Below, in pieces: positions 43,942-55,712 of a stretch of 64,000 bases of DNA. Source of the DNA: Periplaneta americana (taxonomy: Eukaryota > Arthropoda > Insecta > Blattodea > Blattidae); assembly GCF_040183065.1 (NCBI RefSeq), contig NC_091124.1:65573501-65637500 (forward strand), written 5' to 3'. Both the position numbers and the translations under genes were made by a program. The stretch's first letter is position 1, and each line of letters begins with the position of its first letter. Under the pieces are notes generated by a model that searched no databases, was not told where the DNA came from, and saw only the letters and a program-made list of their open reading frames with translations.

Positions 43942-44839
43942 CAGGGTGTTTAAAAAATACGGGGCATAATTTCAGGTATGTATTTCCCACATGTAGACAA
44001 TCAAAATAGTTCATTACAACATGTGTCCGGAAATGTTTCATTTCCGAGTTATGGCCTTCACAACATTGAAATTCACCGGAACGTTTTTCTTTCCGCAGGT
44101 CGTTGTCTTCACAGAAGATGTTCAAAATGTCCACCTCCTGCTTGAATACAGACCTCACCACACTGCTGCAAGAACCACTGACAGAACCTAACTCGTGCAG
44201 GGTAATCTGCTGGTGACAGGGCCTGTACACGTTGCAAATGATAAGGGTACAATTGATACTCTTTCAACAGTCTTCAGACAGTCGTATGAGGAACATTGAC
44301 TTGCAACGCTACCCTTCGTGTGCTGATAGAAGGAGTCATGTTCACAGCCTCCAGAATCTCATCCTGTACTTCTGGAGTTGTAGATCTTGGTCGTCCCCTT
44401 CCCAAACCAGGAGAGTTAAATTTTCCATACTCGCACAGACGGTAATGGAGACGTACAGATGTCTTCCGATCTGGACATTGTCGCTGTGGGTACCTCTCCT
44501 GGTACAAACGATATGCCAGCGCAGCATTGCCGTCCGCCTTACCGTACATGAAGTGTATCTCTGCCAGCTCTTGATTTGAATACATGTCGCACAGTCTAAC
44601 GCCTACACAACACTGAATGTAACCTTCGCCTCGGAATGAACTGTCAGAATGCCCTCTTAATGTCTCCTTTGACGGCAACGACCTGCGGAAAGAAAAACGT
44701 TCCGGTGAATTTCAATGTTGTGAAGGCCATAACTCGGAAATAAAGCATTTCCGGACACATGTTGTAATGAACTATTTTGTTTGTCTACATGTGGGAAATA
44801 CATACCTGAAATTATGCCCCGTATTTTTGAAACACCCTG
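43942..44839 (-). mobile_element. Mariner/IS630-like transposon with about 165-bp TIRs
   Basis: Ends CAGGGTGTTTAAAAAATACG and, opposite strand, CAGGGTGTTTCAAAAATACG. The inverted repeats remain nearly identical through ACATGTGTCCGGAAAT and the CGGAACGTTTTTCTTTCCGC words. TA on both sides. At 898 bp it has lost most of the transposase. Confidence 0.95.
44274..44678 (-). pseudogene. Transposase N-terminal DNA-binding part
   Basis: A continuous 134-codon minus-strand frame. MYSNQELAEIHFMYGKADGN near residues 31-50, then YPQRQCPDRKTSVRLHYRLC, GLGRGRPRSTTPEVQDEILE and ISTRRVALQVNVPHTTV. This is the bipartite helix-turn-helix region with the GRGRPR linker found at the N-terminus of insect mariner/IS630-type transposases. 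The catalytic domain is gone; the sequence after the second helix-turn-helix runs straight towards the inverted repeat. It shares its terminal-repeat start with the element at 17021, so it may represent the missing N-terminus of a related family. Confidence 0.85.
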
Positions 44840-44849
44840 TATTCTTATT

Positions 44850-45215
44850 CTTCTAGTCGCTTCTGTTCACTTCGTCATAATGTCTACGTTTCTGTCATAC
44901 ACAATGTCACACTCCACACAAAGCACTTCCTTAGTTTTTTCCAAAGGTCGTCAGAAGATGTTTCTTTTTATATTAAGAGTTTCCTTTGCCATTGCTATCT
45001 TCCTTTTGACTTTCTGTCAGCAGTTCATGATATTACTTATAGTGCACCTCAAGTATTTCAAGCCGTCCACTTTTAACTTCTTTATTTTTTGATACCCAAC
45101 ATTAGGCCTGATGCAAATAATTTTTACTTGTTTTTCACTTTCATAACAGTTAATTATCCAGTTAGTAACCCCTTTCGTAATGGTATGGTATTCAAATATT
45201 TTGGAATGACTATTA
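44850..45215 (-). pseudogene. LINE family B fragment
   Basis: Minus frames read KKLKVDGLKYLRCTISNIMN, then QKVKRKIAMAKETLN and a degraded C-V-E-C-D-I block. The same series (YLGCTI, VKRRIAMAKEAFNRKRS) occurs in the longer copy at 59710-60663. The segment lies just downstream of the reverse transcriptase core. Truncated at both ends; its 3' side is at the mariner-like element. Confidence 0.75.
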
Positions 45216-45219
45216 CGTT

Positions 45220-46235
45220 CCTTCATTCAAGAGCGTTGACGTCAAACAATTATTCCGTCTAACATTTTTACTCAGGACCTTGGTGATCGGCAAACCGATG
45301 TCAAAAACGAATAATAAATACTTTGGAATAGGAAGTTTAAGATCTCATTGCTCTTTGAATCTACGGACATTGAATCGGAATTGCATAAATTCCAGAACTC
45401 CTTGGGATTATAAAGAGATCGAAGATGGTGTCAGACCAGAAACGATTTTGAAATTTTATAAACCTGTGACAGTCCTTCCCCCTCACATAGGTATGGGTCA
45501 GCTATGGGTCTCAACTTCGAAGGAGAGATACGAGTGTTGAGACCATTAGCAAGATACACATTGCTCTACTATCAAAGGATTATAGATAATCGATAGCGAT
45601 TCGAGATGCAAATAAAATCGATACAGTATTCAAATACAGGGAAGACTAGTGCCAAGTTGTTTCACGAGTGAATAATGATCGCGTCGCTTTCAAGCTAATG
45701 CAGTACCAGCCAAAAAGGAAAAAAAAATAGACGAAGACCAAAGACATTGGAGACAAGATGGGTCTTTAATCTAAACCGTGATTTTTTTTATATAATAACA
45801 AGAACAATTTGAAAATTAAAATACTGTAACCACATATTCTCAAGAACGTTTGGATTATAACAGTAAATACTATTTTAGTTATTATATCAGAGCTACTTCC
45901 CGTTTAACCGACAAGAATGTTCAATTGTGTCGGTTTCTCGATAGTTTTGTTATCGGTAGTACTTTTAGTTTCTCATTCTACGAAGCATAAAGAACTGTCA
46001 TTTACGATACAAGTATTAAAAATGACATTTTATTTTGTGAGTAGGGATGTCTGAGAAACTAGACTACAAGCCAAGTGTAGCAAACCTACGCGTACAATCG
46101 TTTTAACATGTGTGTCGTATTTTATATTTTATCTGACCGTTCAATATTTACGGTATGCGGCAAAATAAACGACACTGAAATTATTGCTTATCTGCTGTCC
46201 ACGCTTCCCTAGCAACGAAATATTTATTTATTGTA
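45220..46235. other. Unassigned
   Basis: Nothing recognised; an 86-codon plus frame (45280-45540) has no known domain. Confidence 0.3.
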
Positions 46236-46243
46236 TGTAATAG

Positions 46244-46485
46244 CACAGTCTAATATCATACAGCCACGAAGCTTGAGGTGATTTTTTGTATTTCTCGCGA
46301 TACAGCGCTCCAAGCGGTTAGCAACTGAGAGTACTAGAAACAATAGACTGTACCGGTACTACTTCACATTGTCTGTGACGAGGCGATAGTAGCGTTCCTA
46401 ATGGGTAGCAACTAAAGTTCAACTGTCATTGGATGCATATTCCCTACGTAGTGAGCTTCGTGACTGTATATTATACTAGACTATG
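46244..46485. mobile_element. MITE, family M1, copy 2
   Basis: Ends CACAGTCTAATATCATACAG and, opposite strand, CATAGTCTAGTATAATATAC. The interior shares GACGAGGCGATAGTAGCG with copy 1 at 13324. Perfect 7-bp flanking duplication GTAATAG (46237-46243 and 46486-46492). Confidence 0.9.
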
Positions 46486-46509
46486 GTAATAGTTTGATAA
46501 AATTATTAT

Positions 46510-47280
46510 TAGGGCTAGGATTTTGATGAAATTGCATCTTTTTTCTAGTAAGCCAGGAACATAGCTGCTTCAGTATTTATATATTATGTGATAAACTGAG
46601 TGTTTTAAGACATATAGGGCATTTTTTTGCATTCTTTGCCTGTTTGAACTCATAAGAGCATCTTTTGTTTTATTCGATCATTTTTTAGGCATTTTAATTT
46701 AATTTTGGCCATAAATCCCCATTATTAATGTAAAATAATGCTTATTTCCTTTGATATTTTCTTTACATATTTTGTTCATTAATACCCATTATTTTGTATA
46801 ATATTTTAATCGTTTTTCTACACAAATATTGCCATTTTAACGTAGTACATCCTATGTAATGGATCAGGCCAACTACCCCTTCAATATAGACTCCTCTATA
46901 ACTCCTGATTATGGATAAGAGTGGTCTTGTGGTGGACTACATGGAAACTAAAAGTAAAGTAAATCCATGGCGCTACAGCCCATGAAGGGCCAAGACCGAC
47001 CAGCTGATTGCTGACCTCACTTCCACATGCCGAAGCAGAGGTGAACGATCATACATGGAAACTACATCAAGTAAAATAATTAATTAAAGTGTACAACTTA
47101 GAAAAAATTATGTAAAATTTAATTTAATTACTAGTCTAAATAAGTAATACAAAACCTCTTTTCCTACTAAGCTAAATATATAAGACCAATTTTAGGGAAT
47201 TTTTGAAAGATTTTTAGGTCATAAATGTATTATTTTAGGAATTTTTTCATGATTTATAGGTCATCAAAATCCTAGCCCTA
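46510..47280. mobile_element. hAT-type non-autonomous element
   Basis: Inverted ends TAGGGCTAGGATTTTGATGA, perfect over 20 bp, with an 8-bp target duplication ATTATTAT (46502-46509 and 47281-47288). The AT-rich interior lacks a transposase and carries a SINE fragment at 46951-47052. Confidence 0.9.
46951..47052 (+). mobile_element. SINE, family S7, truncated copy
   Basis: AAGTAAAGTAAATCCATGGC, then GCCCATGAAGGGCCAAGACC and CCGAAGCAGAGGTGAACGAT. Perfect 12-bp target duplication ACATGGAAACTA (46939-46950 and 47053-47064) proves a separate insertion into the hAT element. Confidence 0.9.
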
Positions 47281-47324
47281 ATTATTATGAATTCAGTGTT
47301 GTGTTGATTTCTGCCATAAAATTA

Positions 47325-47900
47325 TGGTTCTCACAACAGAGGAGATAGTGCTTATCATGGAACATTATTTCCGGTCTTACAGAGTAAGAACAGTATGAGG
47401 AGCGATTTAATAAGAAGACACCAAATAAGAGAACAATGTTAGCTGTCGTTGACAAGGTTCGTCGTACGTGATCACTCTTATATCAACGAAAGGGGACAAC
47501 AGGGCATCCAAGAACCGTCACCATAAACGAGAATCATGGACGACTTCTCCAACAGGTGTTACAGTTCCCAAAGCGTAGTCACTTTTCCTTCTGCAACGAC
47601 ATTTTGGAGATCGCCTAATTTCTTGTGAAGCTCCATTTCCATACCCTTCCTGCTCTATGGATCTCATGACCCCAGATACCGAAATATAAAGCATATTGAA
47701 AAAATCAGTTTTCAAGACAGATGACACACCTACAAATATTCCTGAATTACGCTAGATGATAACGTAATTTTTATGTCCTTACAGCAACCTTTTTTCATCA
47801 ACATCTTCAATATTCTTCAGAAACGTTATGAATGATGTGTGGAACGTTATGGTACACATTTTGAATACATACTGTTCCAACATAATGAAATGACATTCCA
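47325..47900 (+). pseudogene. Mariner/IS630-like transposase, heavily broken
   Basis: Plus-strand frames read LTTEEIVLIMEHYFRSYRVR at about 47334, then, after stops, LYQRKGTTGHPRTVTINENH and GRLLQQVLQFPKRS at about 47490-47580. These match the first residues and the linker region of an insect transposase group beginning L-T-x-E-E-x-x-x-I-x-E-H-Y-F. Further on, LLYGSHDPRYRNIK (about 47650) may be the decayed F-F-L-W-G-Y-L-K block, and CVERYGTHFEYIL (about 47840) the C-terminal signature. Stops and frameshifts are frequent. Without inverted repeats the boundaries are uncertain. Confidence 0.65.
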
Positions 47901-48171
47901 GTGTCGTTTGTTTTGTCCCATATAAAATAAATACAGTATATTGGACATTTTAATAATTTAGTTACACAAGCATTACTTGAAATAGGTGGAAGAGCTTGTT
48001 GGAGGAAAATTTCTGAACTGCCGTTAGAGTATAGATGGACGTGACTTGCCATCTGGCGGTAAATTTATTAAACATTATGGGTGGAATTTCAGAACTGACA
48101 CTCGAAAATGAGTCATTGTGAAAATGAACAAATGAGATATAAGGTATAAGAGAATCTGCAGGGATAGTAAC

Positions 48172-48480
48172 ATGGAATTGTTACCAGCAAGATCAAGGAA
48201 GCAATGTGATATATCATACAACAGGTTTATGGAACTGTGCAAGATAAAGAATGTTCAAAGTAATATAGAGAAAAGATTTTTCCCACTCATTCAGAAGATA
48301 TTTCAAACTGTAATTTACTTCCCGTATATTCTGGCAAGCGTGCTATTGGCAGTGTTTCTACACAATAAATTTATATAAGTAACTGCAGCAACTGGAGCAT
48401 TAATACAGCAATTCTTAAAACACGGGTTAAAAAGTTATCGTTATAAAAAAAATGGTTGTTGAAGAAATTTAATTTCTGTC
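48172..48480 (+). pseudogene. Possible tyrosine-recombinase-type fragment
   Basis: The 68-codon frame starts ELLPARSRKQCDISYNRFME then LCKIKNVQSNIEK. After a stop the same region gives FLKHGLKSYRYKKNG and, in another frame, KMVVEEI-stop-FLS. The order L-P-x-x-S-R-x-x-Y-x-x-x-Y-x-x-F, then F-L-K-x-x-x-x-x-Y-x-x-K-K, then E-E-I-x-x-F-L is that of the N-terminal core-binding region of tyrosine-recombinase-like proteins in animal transposons (Crypton-like elements). The catalytic R-H-R-Y part is not present. Inference from motif order only. Confidence 0.4.
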
Positions 48481-48497
48481 CATATCTTAACTATAAA

Positions 48498-48567
48498 CAG
48501 CCGCCCCCGTGAGCAACTTCATATCGGTAGGCAAACGCCTTATCCGACCGAGCTACGCCGGTGGCTA
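48498..48567 (-). mobile_element. SINE head remnant, family S2
   Basis: Antisense tRNA-like head ending CCGACCGAGCTACGCCGGTG, with ATCGGTAGGCAAACGCCTTA before it. The SINE body is absent. Confidence 0.65.
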
Positions 48568-48569
48568 TG

Positions 48570-50040
48570 TTATAGAATCTTGTTTGCAGAAGAATTACAT
48601 ATATCTTGAAATTAGATAACGTTACATATAATAAACCACGTGTGTTAATCCAAAAGCGATGAAAAATTATTTCATCGCGTGAACTTGATTGTGATTCGCA
48701 ACAATGACAAAGACAATTTTTATTTCATTCTGTGATATTATTACCGTTCTAATCAAAATGTTGAGAGATGCAGAAATTTATGTTTTTCAGCGGATATACT
48801 GTGGTTGTTACAGAAGGAACTGAAAGATGTGTTCCCAACTTAATTAAACTTCTCACATGTTTAATACTTTTCAACTAGGTAGTTTAGCGGAAGTCGGATG
48901 GTGAACGTCTTTTAGGGGCGAAATGATTTCAGCATTTCATAGGCACTTTGAAATAATGTCAAAAGTTTCGAGTTAGCAGCTGAAATGTTACTTAAAACTT
49001 TCTGTGCCTTTTTATGAGCACTTTTTATGATAAGATCTCCCGTAATAACTTAGTCAAAATTTTTACATCTGTCCATAGGAACTACAAGGAAAATGAAGTA
49101 TAGAATAAAATATCCGTACTAACACCTTTCTTAGCATATTCACACCTTCTATAGCAGTTATGGATGTGACAATCAGCTAAACTTCGGACATTTTCCGTCG
49201 GAAGAAAATAAATGCTGACTAATATTCTCTTTACAGTGAATGAAGAATTCTTGTATAGCCCACAATCAACAAATCTGTATTTGCTATAATAACTTCAGTA
49301 CATAGCTTCTCTCTCTCTCTATAAAAAAATATTTCACTCATTCATAGTTCTTCTACCCAAGGGCAGGTATTTCACTGCAAATCCAGCATTCTCCAATCTT
49401 TCATATTTTCCGCCTTTCTCTTAGTCCCCGCATACGACCATGAATCTTAATGTTGTGTATCATCTGATATGTTCTTCTGCCTCGAACTTTTCTTCCGTCC
49501 ACGACAGCGGTTTACTAAAATGTTAGTCGTTCGCTTCTTAGTCATTGCGTACACTCGGTCAATAGTGGCATAATTGAAGGTTTTTTTTTTCAAAGGAAAA
49601 GAAAAGAAAGAAAGAATCAACCACAGTACAAAAACATAAAATTTAAGGAGAAACAAAAAACTGTCTGTCATGGGTGTTGTTGACACTTCAAGTATGAAAT
49701 TTTTCCTGTCATTTCTTAAGATGTTATAGTAACTTTGGAAAATTGAAATAAGTGCAATTATTATAACTTAAATTGCCTAATAGAAAAAAAATTCTCTGTA
49801 GTGGCTGAAGTGTATCTTTCCTTTAATCTTCTTTTTCTTTGGTCTATCCTGTTTTTTCTCCTTTAGTTGCTTACGTTTCTTCCATATGGTTACTTCTGCT
49901 TCAAAGTCCATAACTAATACAACAATTTACATGCTAAAGTATTTTTCTCGAGGTGGCTTTTGTCGATTACATAAGAAGCAATACTGCCAATCTACTACAG
50001 TCTAAAATTATATGGATAAATGTTTCAAGATGATATAAAT
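48570..50040. other. Unassigned AT-rich stretch
   Basis: No gene or repeat recognised. Short CT run at 49309-49320. Confidence 0.35.
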
Positions 50041-50048
50041 GGGATATA

Positions 50049-51672
50049 CAGTGAGTGTAAAAAGTATTCGCACGGTGGGTAATAAAAATATATAGCAATA
50101 ATAAATGTGCTTCAAATCCTATACTCTCAACTTTTTAGACATGAACACAAGTTAAGTACAAGTATATACATTTTCTGTTACTAGTTTACATATAAACACA
50201 ATTAATTGCACAATTCTCAATATAAACAATTATGTTTAATTAAAATACAATGATACCAAACAAAAATACGAACAAAAAGTATTCGCACACTGGTCACACT
50301 TTAGTCAGTTCCTTTTCAATTTCAATATTTTGTAAGGTAGCCCTTGCATTTTACAATAGCCTCACCTTCTGGGGATAGAATTAACTAAATTTGAAGTAAT
50401 ATTTGCTGGAATGTTGTTCCACTTTTCTATGATTGCTGTCTTTAGAGACTCTTTACTGGTAATATGCTTAGTTCTAGGTCTTATTTCTAAATAATCCCAA
50501 AGGTCTCGGTTGGTTTGATGTCTGGTGACTGGGGAGGTGTCTGAAGATATGAAGGGATGCTATAGAGAATCCACAGTCGATTATTGTGGGCCATACATTT
50601 ATGGCCGTTGTCTTACATGAATATGAAATTGCCCCTGAAGCCCAATTTTTGGGCACTAGGCACTACATGACCCTTCAGAATATCAATGTAACGTTGATGA
50701 TCCATATTGTCCTCAATAAAAGCCAACGACTCCACTCCTGCTGAGATCATGCACCCCCATACTAGTACTCAAACTCCACCGTGTTTTTATTTTCCAGTCC
50801 AGCATTGTTTTTCTCCACACAGAACTTCTCCCATCAGACTGAAATATATTGAAATTACTTTCATCAGTGAAAAGCATTCTGTTCCAAAATTCTTGGGGCC
50901 GCTTAAGATTTGTTTCAGCAAATTCTAATCTTTTACTCTTATTAACTTTACTCATGTAGTATTTCCTATGGTAAATTCTAGCATGGTATTCGCTGCTCCT
51001 TAGGTAATTTCGGGTTGTACTGTCACATACAGTATACTTATACCGAGATCACATTGAAGCTCTGCCGCACTAATATGTGGATTCTTTTTTATTTTTCGTA
51101 TGATTGCTCTACCACTTTATTCATTTATTTTTCTCTGCCGGCCACTTCTCCTTAAATTTTCGTTCGATTTTCTTTCCCCGTATCTGTCTATGATTCCCTT
51201 AATGGTTGACGTACCTCTATTCACGATCGTTGATATTTCACTCAGTGTTTTACGTTGATTATGCAGACGAATGATAGTAGCCCTTCTTTTCTTAGAATTT
51301 CTTTCCCTCTTGGTCCCATTTGACGTGATGGCTATATACTACTTGTGATTCTAGAATCAAACTGACTTCGAAAATGAATTACGAGCATTTCCTTAGTACC
51401 ATGTGCCTACTGCGTTCCGCAGGAATGTTTTTATTCGTCAACAGAGTTTAGTGTGCGAATACTTTTTACGCTGTAATTTTGTTAGGTATTCAATTTATTG
51501 AACTATGACAGAACCTACACGCATAATTATGAAAATTCATTGTGTGTATTTGCTATGTGATGCATTACTATTATACGTGAACAGTTAATTTCATACCAAG
51601 AGTTAATAGTACTTCATTTAGGTCTCAATTTGTAGTAAAAAATCATCGTGCGAATACTTTTTACATTCACTG
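50049..51672 (-). mobile_element. Tc1-like transposon, near full length
   Basis: Ends CAGTGAGTGTAAAAAGTATT then CGCACG, and opposite strand CAGTGAATGTAAAAAGTATT then CGCACG. TA at 50047-50048 and 51673-51674. Length 1624 bp, typical of complete Tc1 elements. GTATTCGCAC-type words also occur inside each end (about 50275 and 51450), giving the repeated-binding-site layout common in this group. Confidence 0.95.
50470..51335 (-). pseudogene. Tc1-like transposase pseudogene
   Basis: Minus-strand frames in order: KRRATIIRLHNQRKTLSEIS then TIVNRGTSTIKGIIDRYGER (first helix-turn-helix, about 51200-51330), a GRQRKINE linker, then RKIKKNPHISAAELQCDLGI (second helix-turn-helix). A frameshift leads to KRLEFAETNLKRPQEFWNRM then LFTDESNFNIFQSDGRSSVW (F-T-D-E-S, first aspartate of this listing). 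LQTPPQSPDIKPTETFGII at about 50530 corresponds to the P-P-x-S-P-D-L-N-P-I-E block with the catalytic glutamate. At least three frameshifts or stops make it inactive. The intact helix-turn-helix and DDE order identifies the family securely. Confidence 0.9.
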
Positions 51673-51784
51673 TATGTAAATGCTACCATCGTTCTGGCTG
51701 GACAATGACTGTTTTCACACAAAAAAGTCTTTAGACTATAGTTATTTTATGAAAACCACTAAAAATTTTGACTTCAATAACCTT

Positions 51785-52549
51785 CAGTGGCATAGCCAGC
51801 GGGCGGGCCAGGTGGGCCCAGGCCCACCCAAAAAATATGCGAATTTTGCGTTTTTTTAAATGGAAAATACTCAACATTAAAACTTAACCATGGATCCAGA
51901 GCAATAGTTACAGTCGATATCATTAAGGTAAGAATTCAAAACTGCGTTCATTTCCTCAAGAGCCAATTTAACTGTGTTGGGTTGGGCCTAAAAATTGTCT
52001 GGCAGCGATAAAAAGAAGAAAGCTGTGGAGGCTACTGAATTGTTACATCAGCTAGAAAAATTTTACACCTTATTTTATTTGGTATGTTTAGATGATATTC
52101 TTGCGTTTCCAAATTCGTTATTGAAAGCACCTCAGCCTCCAAAAATGGATATTAGTAAATGTTCGTCCTTCATTAAGGCAATGATATAAAACTTTTGAAA
52201 GCTTTGAAAAGAAGAAAGATTCGACAATCATGTCAACCACAAGGCTTTGTAATCTAGCAATTCTATCCATTGAGGGGAAGAAAAGTTGGGGTATGTTGAA
52301 GGAACTATCATCAGCGATCGACAGATTCGTTGCTGGGAAATCTCGACAGCTCCAGTTCACCTTATGAAGCGTTTGTATAGGTATGCCTTGCACGATTGTT
52401 TATCATAATTTTGCATGTTATTAAATAAGATTTCCGAGAATGAGTTTCAAGAGAGTTGACGGCAGCGGCGTTGTCAGGAGATGGGTCAGATACTTTCTAA
52501 ACCCTACATATCTGGCCCACCCAAAATAATTAGTCTGGCTACGCCACTG
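51785..52549 (+). mobile_element. hAT element with transposase remnant
   Basis: Ends CAGTGGCATAGCCAG and, opposite strand, CAGTGGCGTAGCCAG, the classic hAT terminus. Target duplication ATAACCTT (51777-51784) and ATAACCTA (52550-52557), one mismatch. The interior frame (51995-52189) reads LDDILAFPNSLLKAPQPPKM then DISKCSSFIKAMI, similar in layout to the L-x-x-x-x-x-x-x-L-Q-x-x-x-x-D-I segment of zinc-finger MYM-type hAT transposases. 765 bp, internally deleted. Confidence 0.85.
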
Positions 52550-52879
52550 ATAACCTAGGCCTATGGTGCTTTTTTCCCCGAAGAACTAATTCAGTAGATA
52601 GCCGCTAGAACATGCTCATATATGCTTAATATCTCAAATTTGCATTTTTTTGGACTATGGTTCTTTTTTTTAACTTCAATTTCTTGCTTTAGTGCTCTAC
52701 ATCCGTTTCGTGTAGAAGAATATCCTCAGATTCTTTACCTAAACTACTCCATGGATTTATATCTGAAAGTTCTGTTTCTAATTTCAGTAAGATCTATTAG
52801 ATAGCTTAACTATATGTTTTATAGGTTTAACTGGAGTGATTTTCGTTTTGTCATTTATGTTTCTCGATTATAGTGACTG

Positions 52880-53155
52880 TCATGGTTCTAATTGTATCAA
52901 GAGTTTTCTGCTCAAGGGTAGAGCCATTATCTAGCTATAATTTTCCCCCACACTACGAGTGTGATTTACAGATGCCACTAGTGCTGAGAAATGTAGAAAT
53001 GGGAATTATGAAGAGTTTTAATGAAATGGCAATCGGAAAACGGGACAACGCCTACAAACTCTCCCAAAAACTTGACTTTGTGCACGACAATCGCTGAGAC
53101 TTGAACTCAGGTTCGCGGTTTTCTTAAGCTAGCGCTCTGCCACCTGAGCTGACAT
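52880..53155 (-). mobile_element. SINE, family S4
   Basis: On minus: a tRNA-like head GTCAGCTCAGGTGGCAGAGC (A box) and CGAACCTGAGTTCAAGTCTC (B box), then CGATTGTCGTGCACAAAGTC, a GGGAGAGTTTGTAGGCGTTG block and a body running to about 52880. The boxes differ by only a few bases from RNA polymerase III consensus. The 74-codon frame over the body is not a gene. Confidence 0.85.
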
Positions 53156-53159
53156 TCAC

Positions 53160-54575
53160 AATATTCATCTTTATTAATTTATGTTCCAATAAACTTGCAA
53201 ATCTGACATTCTAGTAAGACTGAAAGCATCACATCATTCTTAATATTGACAATTTCTTTCAATGTTTCACCGGCACGATGTAGCTATTTTGAGAGAAGTT
53301 TAAATGACCTCTAGGCATCGTCAGAAACCTCAAACTGGCTGCGATGAAAACAGCGAAGCTATTAACACTGTTACTGCCACCCGCAAATATAATCTAACAT
53401 GCAACGATGCAACTGCTGAGAATTGCTGGGTGATTCAACACTTGCGAACAAATTAATACTGGGGTCGCATCTGGAACTCACAATGAGAGAACAGAGGTTT
53501 AGTTAGTCCCGGCTTGCGGAGGTATCTGCTCCAATGGACGTAAAACAAGTCTTCCAAACAACCGTTTTGTAACCGCGTGTAAATGAGGTCACTTGTAAAC
53601 TGTGGTAACGACCCATTTGTTGCCCGTTTCAATGCATTTGCTCCACGGGAATATGGACTCCACATGACTACTGAGTAATCCATTCGCTTGTTGACACAGT
53701 CTTGCGAATCACACAGCGATCTCAATTCTCTGAAATTTATTATATCCCTATGGAGCTTTAGGGAAGAATTGTGTTATTCAAACGAAGCACACATTTCATA
53801 GGATTTAAATTATGTTTACAAAAATTACTCATACAGAATTTTCACCTAAATAATAATTTATTATCAGCAGAGCAAGGAATGTGGAGTACTATAAAGTAAT
53901 GGTGGAATATTCTATATACAGCCAAAGTTGTTGTGAACTTGAACCGAGCTACTTCACGGAACAAGCAAGAGTACAGTTCAGTCAATGAAAATTACACGCA
54001 ACTTGTTGCGAAATTATTTCCTTATTTGCTCCGCCAGAGTATAAACAACTAAACACTGTAGTTGTGTTCCAAGTGTATCAGTCAACAGTTCGTGCACATT
54101 TCTTGCAGAGATATGCCGAATAATAGAATTAAGTACAGTGTATACAAAAATAAGAGGACGTATTTAAGATTTTGATGGTGTGCTTATTATTTAAAACAAT
54201 AAACAATTCTGAAAATTTTGTAAAAATTATGTGCCAGGTTGTAGGAATTTAACATAGGCCTACAGCGCCATATAAATACTATTAAACACAAACGTGCTTA
54301 TGATGGCAAATTGAATTCTGAGACTGGAGTTACACTGCCTCGGCTGCTGCGCGACCCGCCAATTCATGCCTTAAACTTCCCCCCTCCCGAATATCGCTAG
54401 ATGACGTCACTCGCTCCAACTCAAGGTTATGGTGGATACATTGATTCTTCATCTGTCAATCACTCTATACTTCATTAAAATTTGCCGTGTAGTATAGAAT
54501 TAAAATTATAGACGCGACAAAACTCGTCTGGAAATGTGTCGGTCGGCGTTCTCGGATCGCATCCTAGTACTGGAC
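53160..54575. other. Unassigned
   Basis: A 90-codon minus frame (53453-53725) has even composition but no domain I know. The remainder shows nothing recognisable. Confidence 0.3.
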
Positions 54576-54582
54576 CGAACAT

Positions 54583-54830
54583 AAAGACAAATTCACGTCA
54601 ACACAGTGGATATAGAAGTTTCAAATGTGTTATCGAACACATATTCTAATGACGCCATTGAAGATGTATATTTAAGTGACGTGTCTAATTTAAAGTATGC
54701 TGCAGCTGTGTCAGCCAACGTGAAACACAGTTTTTCCATGTGTAGGCCTAAGCATTTCTTTCATGTACCAGGGTGCCGTTCTCAATGGAAAATTTGAAAA
54801 TGATATTCACTGTGTACTATAAAAAATAAT
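54583..54830 (+). repeat. 245-bp direct repeat, left copy (hAT remnant)
   Basis: Contains a 63-codon frame (54606-54797) with KYAAAVSANVKHSFSMCRPK, a degraded version of the hAT dimerisation motif. About 13 single-base differences from the right copy (55710-55960), mostly C/T or A/G changes, counted by eye. Confidence 0.9.
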
Positions 54831-54849
54831 CACACACGAAATATAAGGT

Positions 54850-55712
54850 TTACTTACTTACTTACCTACTTACTGGCTTTTAAGGAACCCGGAGGTTCAT
54901 TGCCGCCCTCACATAAGCCCGCCATTGATCCCTATCCTGGGCAAGATTAACCCATTCTCTGTCATCATATCCCACCTCCCTCAAATCCATTTTAATATTA
55001 CCTTCCCACCTACGTCTCGGCCTCCCTAAAGGTATTTTTTCCTCCGGTCTCCCAACTAACACTCTATATGCATTTCTGAATTCGCCCATCTCAAACGTCT
55101 GGATTTAATGTTCCTAATTATGTCAGGTGAAGAATACAATGCGTGCAGTTCTGTGTTGCGTAACTTCATCCCTCTTAGCCCCAAATATTTTCCTAAGCAC
55201 CTTATTCTCAAACACCCTTAATCTCTGTTCCTCTCGCAAAGTGAGAGTCCAAGTTTCACAACCATAAAGAACAACCGGTAATATAACTGTTTTATAAATT
55301 CTTTCAGATTTTTCGACAGCAGACTTGATGATAAAAGCTTCTCAACCGAATAATAACACGCATTTCCCATATTTATTCTGTGTTTAATTTCCTCCCGAGT
55401 ATCATTTATATTTGTTACTGTTGCTCCCAGATATTTGAACTTCTCCACCTCTTCAAAAGATAAATTTCCAATTTTTATATTTCCATTTCGTACAATATTC
55501 TGGTCACGAGACATAATCATATACTTTATCTTTTCGGGATTTACTTCCAAACCTATCTCTTTACTTGCTTCCAGTAAAATTCCCGTGTTTTCCCTAATCA
55601 TTTGTGGATATTCTCCTAACATATTCACGTCATCCGCATAGACAAGCAGCTGATGTAACCCGTTCAATTCCTCTTTGTTATCCTGGACTTTCCTAATGGC
55701 ATATTCTAGAGC
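54850..55712 (-). mobile_element. LINE family A copy between direct repeats
   Basis: Minus-strand frames: [20 protein letters not shown] (Y-A-D-D), then [20 protein letters not shown] and [20 protein letters not shown], then a degraded block and GRPRRRWEGNIKMDLREVG. The segment encoding L-R-W-A-G-H-V-A-R-M is partly deleted near 55090. The 3' tail is CCAGTAAGTAGGTAAGTAAG. The 5' end is truncated in the word GCTCTAGAATATGCC. Confidence 0.9.
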
